Of a DNA stretch of 64,000 bases, positions 58,571 through 64,000 are shown one piece after another (positions within the stretch are counted from its first letter, which is position 1; every line of letters starts with the position of its first letter). Position numbers and translations under genes: made by a program. The stretch is taken from assembly GCA_019419865.1 (NCBI GenBank), contig JAHZIG010000015.1, forward strand, positions 3,648-67,647, written 5' to 3'. The notes under the pieces were generated by a model. That model did no database searches. It saw only the letters and a program-made list of their open reading frames with translations, and had not been told where the DNA came from. This DNA is from Clostridiales bacterium (GTDB taxonomy: Bacteria; Bacillota; Clostridia; Monoglobales; Monoglobaceae).

Positions 58571-58753
58571 ATGGCACACAAATCTTCTGGTGTTCAACTT
58601 TGTCCAACTTGTAAAATTGGTCAGGAAACTTATCTGCTTGATGAAAGAAATCCCTTTTGTCCATACTTATCCTGCCACAATGGAACAAGCTGTGCAAAGT
58701 ATATACCAATAGAAAAGAACAATAAAAATTTCAAGGAGGATTTTTTGAGATGA
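58571..58753 (+). CDS. Small zinc-ribbon-like ICE protein
   Basis: 60 residues with Cys in CPTC (~11-14), FCPYLSC (~29-35) and a later CAKY: a candidate two-knuckle zinc site. The stop overlaps the next ATG (ATGA), coupling it to the secreted Cys-repeat protein. GAAAAGGAAA lies before the start. Function unknown. Confidence 0.55.
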   Translation: MAHKSSGVQLCPTCKIGQETYLLDERNPFCPYLSCHNGTSCAKYIPIEKNNKNFKEDFLR

Positions 58754-59131
58754 AAATCAAAAGCAAAATCAAATCCATTCTGTCGGCAATCCTTGCAGTT
58801 TCCATGCTGCTGACGCTTATGCCGACAATCACATTTGCGTCACAAGCCAGTGATTATGTCGATCCTGCTGATATATGGCTTAAGGCAAATGGCAGAACAA
58901 ACGAATTAGACCTAAACGCAACGACAACCTATGAGACCAGTTACTGTACCGTATGCGAACGGGATACACTGGGGCTTACCTACCGTGTCCCGGAGTACAC
59001 CAAATCAGGTGAAACGGCAGCAAACCGTGGCATCAGATATTCCGACGGCACATTGATCAGCGGTAATGGTACAGGTAACCTTGATGACGGCACTCCGGGG
59101 ATTGATGCATATTATACGGGTTATCAGTGGA
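58750..59131 (+). CDS. Secreted Cys-repeat surface protein, exon 1 (interrupted by group II intron)
   Basis: The first 127 codons of a large exported protein: signal peptide MKIKSKIKSILSAILAVSML to about residue 31, then a region with a first Cys pair (CTVC, ~65-68). The frame reads to TGG plus one base (A59131), where the group II intron starts with GTGCG. Unspliced, it would stop 17 bases later at a TAA. The ATG overlaps the upstream stop, and AAGGAGG precedes it. The rest of the protein is encoded from 61864. Confidence 0.75.
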
Positions 59132-61863
59132 GTGCGACACGTTCATAAGTGAAAAGCTTATGCACTAAACAAAGAACGTAACAGTTTCAGTTTAGGAGAA
59201 CTGATAATCCGACAGGTGGAATGATAGGGTAACGCCTTGAAACGCCGCCTTAATACTCCGAATGGCGTTTGATGTGTAATCATCAAATGTCATAAGCTCG
59301 GTGAAGTCGGCAGAAAGCTGCCGTAAGTAACAGATAAATGTTACACGAAAGTGTCCCGGAGGCGGGATATGCAGCTGATATGCCGGAGGTCTATAAAATA
59401 TATATGGTGAGAACGACTGTCAAAGGTCTGACGAAAACTGCGAATTCACAAGTCTATAGGTAGACGCTGTAGAAATGCAGCGGCACTCTTAGGAGTGGTC
59501 AGTGAGGTAAAGTAAGAAGTCCATTTATGAAATACCTTACAGCGTTAAAGGCGCTGTCAAGCTGACAGGATTAGAGCAGACACCTAAGTATATATGCAAA
59601 GATAGGATTATCGGAACGTGGGAAAGTCGGAACGTATGTTAATCTGATTACACAGAGTGCGTTATTGAGGAAACAGCTTTAATTGAGCAAAGTGAGCTGA
59701 GGGAACTCAATTTTATCCGACCGAAAGCGGCGGCACAGTACCTATGAAGCTATGGATAACATAGCTGAGGGATAGCCGCCAGTCAATATTGCTCAGATAG
59801 TTATAGGTATAGATAATCATAGCTTCGAGTATGACAAAGAAAAACAAATCCGAAAGGAGGAGTTGCCTATGACAAAGCAGAAAAAGCTCCGACACGCTGA
59901 ATATTACGATATGCAAGAAGTGCTTGATAAATTGTATGTAGACAGTAAGGATAATAAAAACTTTACAAATCTTATGGAAATCATCGCAGATGAAAACAAC
60001 ATAAGAATGGCATACAGAAACATTAAGCGCAACAGCGGAAGTAATACAAGCGGCGTTGACGGAGCCAATATTACGGATATTGAGAAAATCCCAATCAATT
60101 CGTATATTGATATAATTCAGCAAAAACTAAAATGGTATGACCCAAAGCCTGTAAAACGGGTGGAAATACCAAAACCGAACGGAAAGAAACGACCGCTCGG
60201 TATCCCTACAATTCTCGACAGACTTGTACAGCAATGTATTCTGCAAGTGCTTGAGCCGATATGTGAAGCAAAATTTCACAAACACTCAAACGGCTTCCGC
60301 CCCAATAAATCAGCGGAGCACGCAATAGCACAATGTTGTAAGATGATACAATCACAGCATTTACATTTTGTCGTTGATGTAGATATTAAGGGTTTCTTTG
60401 ACAATGTAGACCATTCTAAGTTAATAAAACAAATGTGGACAATGGGCATACGGGACAAAAAGTTAATCTGCATAATTAAAGCAATGCTCAAAGCTCCGAT
60501 AATAATGCCAAACGGCGATAAGGTATATCCGACAAGGGGAACTCCGCAGGGCGGGATTTTATCACCGTTGCTTGCCAATATTGTTCTAAATGAATTGGAT
60601 TGGTGGATAAGCAGTCAGTGGGAAACAATGCCTACGCATAATAACATTAAAGTGTATGATTATGGGAACGGTCACATCAACAGAGGAAATGTATATAAAG
60701 TGTTAAGACAAAGCAATCTGAAAGAAATGTTTATCGTAAGATACGCTGACGACTTTAAGATATTCTGTAAAAATCGTCAATCGGCAGACAGAATATTTGT
60801 TGCGGTCAAACAATGGATTAAAGATAGGCTTAAACTTGAAATCAGCGAGGAAAAATCAAGGGTAATCAACTTAAAAAAGCATTACTCCGATTTTCTGGGG
60901 TTCAAGATGAAAGCTGTAAAAAAGGGCAATAAATATATTGTCTGTTCTCATATGTCGGATAAAGCATTGGAAAGAGAAACGGACAAATTGGTTAAGCAGC
61001 TCGAATGTATTAAGCATCCTAAAAGTGCAAAATATGAAGCGACAGCGATAAATATCTATAATTCAATGGTTATTGGTATTCATAACTACTACAGAATTGC
61101 TACTTGTATAAGTTTGGACTGCATAAAAATGCAATGGAGAATTGACGGGAAATTAAGAGGTTTTGGCAAACGGGTTAAGAAAAAGGGCGAAATCGTAAAC
61201 AGATATATCAAAGAAAATTACGGCAGAAGCAAACAAGTCCGATATATTATGGGCTTTCCGTTATGCCCTATCGGATATATCAAGACGAGAAATGCTCATC
61301 ATCAAAAAGGAACTGTATGCAAATATACAGAGAAAGGCAGACAGGAAATACATCAAAATCTGAAATTCAGCGATGATGTAATTACGGTAATGCATATGTT
61401 ATCCAAAACTACAGTATGCAACCGAAGTATTGAATATATGGATAACCGACTTTCTGTATATACCGCACAATACGGCAGATGTGCTGTTACGGGAAATGTA
61501 TTATGGATTGATGAAATTCATTGTCATCATAAAATTCCAAAACAGCAAGGCGGCACTGATGAATATAAAAACCTTGTTATACTGCATAAAGACGTGCATA
61601 CGCTTGTTCACGCGGTAAAGCGGGAAACTATCGACGCATACATTTCCTTGATAAAACCTGATAATGAAATGCTGAAGAAAATCAATGTACTGAGAAAGTT
61701 ATGCGGGAACATTGAAATTAAGTAATATTCAAAAGCTTTGGAAATCTATACGATATAATCTGACAAGCAATATTGATGGAACGCCGTGTGCGGTGAAAGT
61801 CGCACGCACGGTGTGAAGCGGGGGAAAAGGCAGCGATGACATCAAAGCCTTACCTATCGCTAT
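59132..61863 (+). mobile_element. Group II intron (2732 bp) with intron-encoded protein
   Basis: The 5' end GTGCGAC fits the GUGYG consensus, and the 3' end ...CTAT fits the AY rule. A domain V-like segment (CGCCGTGTGCGGTGAAAGTC and CGCACGCACGGTG, ~61782-61814) is followed by domain VI with a possible bulged A. Domains I-III occupy 59132-59862, which hold no other gene. A candidate EBS1, TCCATT (59520-59525), can pair with AGTGGA directly before the 5' splice site. The encoded maturase/reverse transcriptase sits in domain IV. Excision restores the surrounding reading frame. Confidence 0.88.
59869..61725 (+). CDS. ltrA: Group II intron reverse transcriptase/maturase with HNH endonuclease (LtrA family)
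   Basis: A 618-residue intron-encoded protein, needed for splicing and retrohoming. RT blocks: RVEIPKPNGKKRPLGIPTIL (~98-117), GFRPNKSAEHA (~142), TPQGGILSPLLAN (~223) and the catalytic RYADDFKIF (~288). Maturase domain X lies at ~350-450. The C-terminal HNH endonuclease has CAVTGNVLWIDEIHCHHKIP and later VILHKDVHTLVH (~540-585). All domains look complete. ATG 59869 is 8 bp after GGAGG. Confidence 0.95.
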   Translation: MTKQKKLRHAEYYDMQEVLDKLYVDSKDNKNFTNLMEIIADENNIRMAYRNIKRNSGSNTSGVDGANITDIEKIPINSYIDIIQQKLKWYDPKPVKRVEIPKPNGKKRPLGIPTILDRLVQQCILQVLEPICEAKFHKHSNGFRPNKSAEHAIAQCCKMIQSQHLHFVVDVDIKGFFDNVDHSKLIKQMWTMGIRDKKLICIIKAMLKAPIIMPNGDKVYPTRGTPQGGILSPLLANIVLNELDWWISSQWETMPTHNNIKVYDYGNGHINRGNVYKVLRQSNLKEMFIVRYADDFKIFCKNRQSADRIFVAVKQWIKDRLKLEISEEKSRVINLKKHYSDFLGFKMKAVKKGNKYIVCSHMSDKALERETDKLVKQLECIKHPKSAKYEATAINIYNSMVIGIHNYYRIATCISLDCIKMQWRIDGKLRGFGKRVKKKGEIVNRYIKENYGRSKQVRYIMGFPLCPIGYIKTRNAHHQKGTVCKYTEKGRQEIHQNLKFSDDVITVMHMLSKTTVCNRSIEYMDNRLSVYTAQYGRCAVTGNVLWIDEIHCHHKIPKQQGGTDEYKNLVILHKDVHTLVHAVKRETIDAYISLIKPDNEMLKKINVLRKLCGNIEIK

Positions 61864-64000
61864 CCAAATCGGTCTGCCAGACATGCGGTACTATGAATAG
61901 CGTAGAAGGTTCGGATATCTATAGCTTTAACAAAAATGTATATACGCTCTATTCCTGTGACCACAATTTCTTTTACGATTTCGACAATACAACTTATGAA
62001 CCGTATAATGAAACCTATCATACAACCATTTTGAAAAAAGGGCAGTATTGTCAGTTTTGTAAAGGGACGCACGCACAAGCGACAGAAAACAGGGAGCGGC
62101 ATAACTTTATCGAAACGATCGATGCGCAGCTTGGCAACAGTCGTTTTTACGTAGCTGAGTCCTGCGATGAATGCGACTATGAGACCACTGAATATCTAAC
62201 CGCAAAATCTGTTGTCAGCTCCTATTACGGTGTAGAAGATGGTAGTGCGCATACTGTAACGGTTTCCGATTTATCAGATGCCGGTGTACATACTTCTATC
62301 CGATATGGGACAAAGGCGGGAAGCTGCAATCTTACATCGGCTCCCAATTATACCAGTGCGGGCTATTACCCTATTTATTATGAGATCGATTACGAATACA
62401 ACGGCGAGAATATGATTGAAAACGGCGTATCCTACGTTTGGCTTCTGGAAGACAACTCAAGCGAGGATAGTTCCGGCGGAAATTCAGACGGAAGTGCAAA
62501 TACGCCTCATGTTCATGACTACCGCTACGTAGAAACCGTTGCGCCAACCTGTACTGATCTGGGATTTGAAAGATGGCAGTGTGACGGCTGCGGTCGATTA
62601 GAAAAGCGCAATTACACCCCTGCAAACGGTCATGATTATGAGGATATTACGATCCGTGAAGCAACCTGTAAACAAGGCGGGCTTGTCTTGACACTTTGTA
62701 AAAACTGCGGTGACTTTCATGAGGAAACGACTCCTACCGGCAGCCACAGCTATACAAGCGAGGTCATTGCTCCTACTTGCCGCAATGTAGGTTATACCGA
62801 GTATACCTGTACGGTTTGCGGCGATACCTATATGGACAGCATCACTCCGATTATTTCGCATGCATTTGAAAGAATTACGAAAGAGCCGACTTGTACAGAT
62901 CAGGGTTATACCACTTCTACTTGCACCATGTGTGGTTTGAATTATGTTTCGGATTACACCGATCCAATCGGTCATTCATGGGACGAGGGCACTGAAGTTA
63001 CTTCCCCTACTTGTACAGGCGAAGGAGTCATTGAATATCACTGTCAAAACAACGGCTGTGACGAAAAAATGATAAAAGCCGAGTCTGCTACTGGTCATAC
63101 ACCAGGTGCAGAAGCGACCTGCACAACGCCGCAGCTCTGCGAAGTCTGCGGTACAGTTTTGGCACAAGCAACAGGGCATCATTATGAAACGGAAATAGTA
63201 GCCCCAACCTGTACGGCAATGGGTTATACAGTCTATACCTGCCCCGACTGCGGCGACAGCTATACATCGGATTATACGGATAAAGCAGAACATGATTACA
63301 ATGCGGTTGTAACAAATCCGACCTGTACCGAACATGGATATACAACCTATACCTGTAACGATTGCGGCGACGAGTATATATCCGATTATACCGAAAAATT
63401 ACCGCACAGCTATGAGGGTGTTGTTACGCAGCCTACTTGTACCGAAATGGGATATACGACCTATACCTGTTCTGTTTGCGGAGACAGTTATATTGCTGAT
63501 TATATCGAGATGACGGAGCACAATTACAGCCAGCAGGTCATTCCCCCAACCTGCACTGAGCATGGCTACACGATTTATACCTGCCCGGATTGCGGTAAGG
63601 AATATATTGGGGATTTGACTGATTGTGAGCAGCATCATTATATTGAAACTGTAACGCCGCCTACCTGCACAGAGATGGGTTATACAACTTTTGTATGTGA
63701 AAGCTGCGGCGATAGTTATAAGGATAATTATACAGATAAATTACCTCACGACTATGATGCAGTTGTAACTGCACCAACCTGTACCGAGATGGGTTATACA
63801 ACGTACACCTGTAAGTCCTGCGGCGACAGCTATGTGGGTGATTACACGGATAAAACAGCGCACAGTTATGAAACGGTGGTAACCGAGCCGACTTGCCTGA
63901 CACTTGGATACACAACCTATACCTGCTCTGCATGCGGACACAGCTATGATATTGTCAATAATAGTTGGCACATTTTCCTCAAACATTCACACACTTATGC
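61864..64000 (+). CDS. Secreted Cys-repeat surface protein, exon 2 (open to the window end)
   Basis: The frame starts with CC (completing ACC with the last base of exon 1), then KSVCQTCGTMNSVEG, and has no stop to 64000 (over 710 codons). From ~62500 it consists of about 13 repeats of ~40 residues of the form PTCTxxGYTTYTCxxCGDSYxxDYTxxxxHxY. Each has a Cys, a CxxC pair and a His, a possible metal-binding or disulfide-rich surface module. Similar repeats occur in clostridial wall proteins. The final ~15 residues before the window edge leave the repeat pattern. Anchor and C terminus are not visible. Confidence 0.75.

Larger units (their letters stand above)
41750..64000 (+). mobile_element. 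Integrative conjugative element (left part), inserted at the 3' end of rlmD
   Basis: From just after rlmD all genes read rightwards and encode a Gram-positive type IV secretion set (VirB2-, VirB6-, VirB1-, PrgI-, VirB4- and VirD4-like), plus regulators, an antitoxin and a large surface protein. Codon use differs from the chromosomal part. The exact left end cannot be fixed without the right junction; it may lie in the last codons of rlmD (around CATGTGGAGACAATAGTG) or just after. The 214 bp 41750-41963 hold no gene apart from a hairpin. Integrase and relaxase are not in the window. Confidence 0.85.

Noticed and set aside
61860-63986. Series of short Cys/Arg/Ile-rich frames on the minus strand
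   Set aside because: They lie opposite one continuous plus-strand frame with clear protein repeats; the periodicity of that gene generates them.

Overview
The window comes from an anaerobic, hydrogen-metabolising Gram-positive bacterium, most likely a gut or rumen Clostridia. The evidence is an electron-bifurcating-type [FeFe]-hydrogenase operon, GatCAB, RecD2, RbgA, an AlaR/AlaT-like pair, strong GGAGG ribosome binding sites, and a chromosomal secreted protein carrying copper-amine-oxidase-type stalk repeats. Positions 1-41749 are chromosome: GC-rich third positions and heavy use of ATA and GAG codons. From about 41750 to the end the codon use changes, and the genes are those of an integrative conjugative element (ICE) that continues beyond the window. 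No rRNA, tRNA or CRISPR array was recognised.

Layout. (1) 1-6604: a hydrogenase locus with a truncated HydS-like [FeFe]-hydrogenase, DRTGG, PHP and GHKL-ATPase signalling proteins, a [2Fe-2S] protein, HydB and HydA. (2) 7043-7908: an unknown gene and an XRE repressor, divergent around two dyad operators. (3) 8203-9872: an Lrp-type regulator with an aminotransferase. (4) 9888-17560: a repeat-rich stretch. It holds two copies of a ~180-bp terminal-inverted-repeat element built of 7-bp units, a zeta-toxin-like pair, an IS1182-family element interrupted by an intact IS3-family element, and the gatC-gatA-gatB operon on the minus strand with one repeat copy between gatC and gatA. (5) 17776-27732: housekeeping genes smc, ftsY, rplS, lepB, rbgA, rnhB, a YraN gene and a dipeptidase. 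(6) 27960-41749: an aminotransferase, a small minus-strand redox cluster, an amidohydrolase, a recombinase-like protein with degenerate catalytic residues, a methyltransferase, recD2, recR, a lipoprotein, a GH26-like secreted protein and rlmD.

(7) 41750-64000: the ICE, entered directly after the 3' end of rlmD, a known integration hot spot (rum/rumA). It encodes two probable regulators, a VirB2-like pilin, a VirB6-like channel protein with a six-repeat tail, a NlpC/P60+3D wall hydrolase, PrgI, VirB4, several accessory proteins including one with a RusA-like motif, and VirD4. These are followed by a Phd antitoxin whose toxin is only a stub, an S1-domain protein, and a large secreted Cys-repeat protein. 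The reading frame of that last gene is split by a 2.7-kb group II intron encoding a reverse transcriptase/maturase/HNH protein. Removing the intron rejoins the frame exactly, and the second exon stays open to the end of the window. Relaxase and integrase are not in view and presumably lie further right.

Most striking observations: the paired heptamer-based repeat elements, the intron-split Cys-repeat gene, the promoter and attenuator-like architecture in front of the transfer operon, the XRE operator pair, and the nested insertion sequences with an exact 3-bp target duplication.
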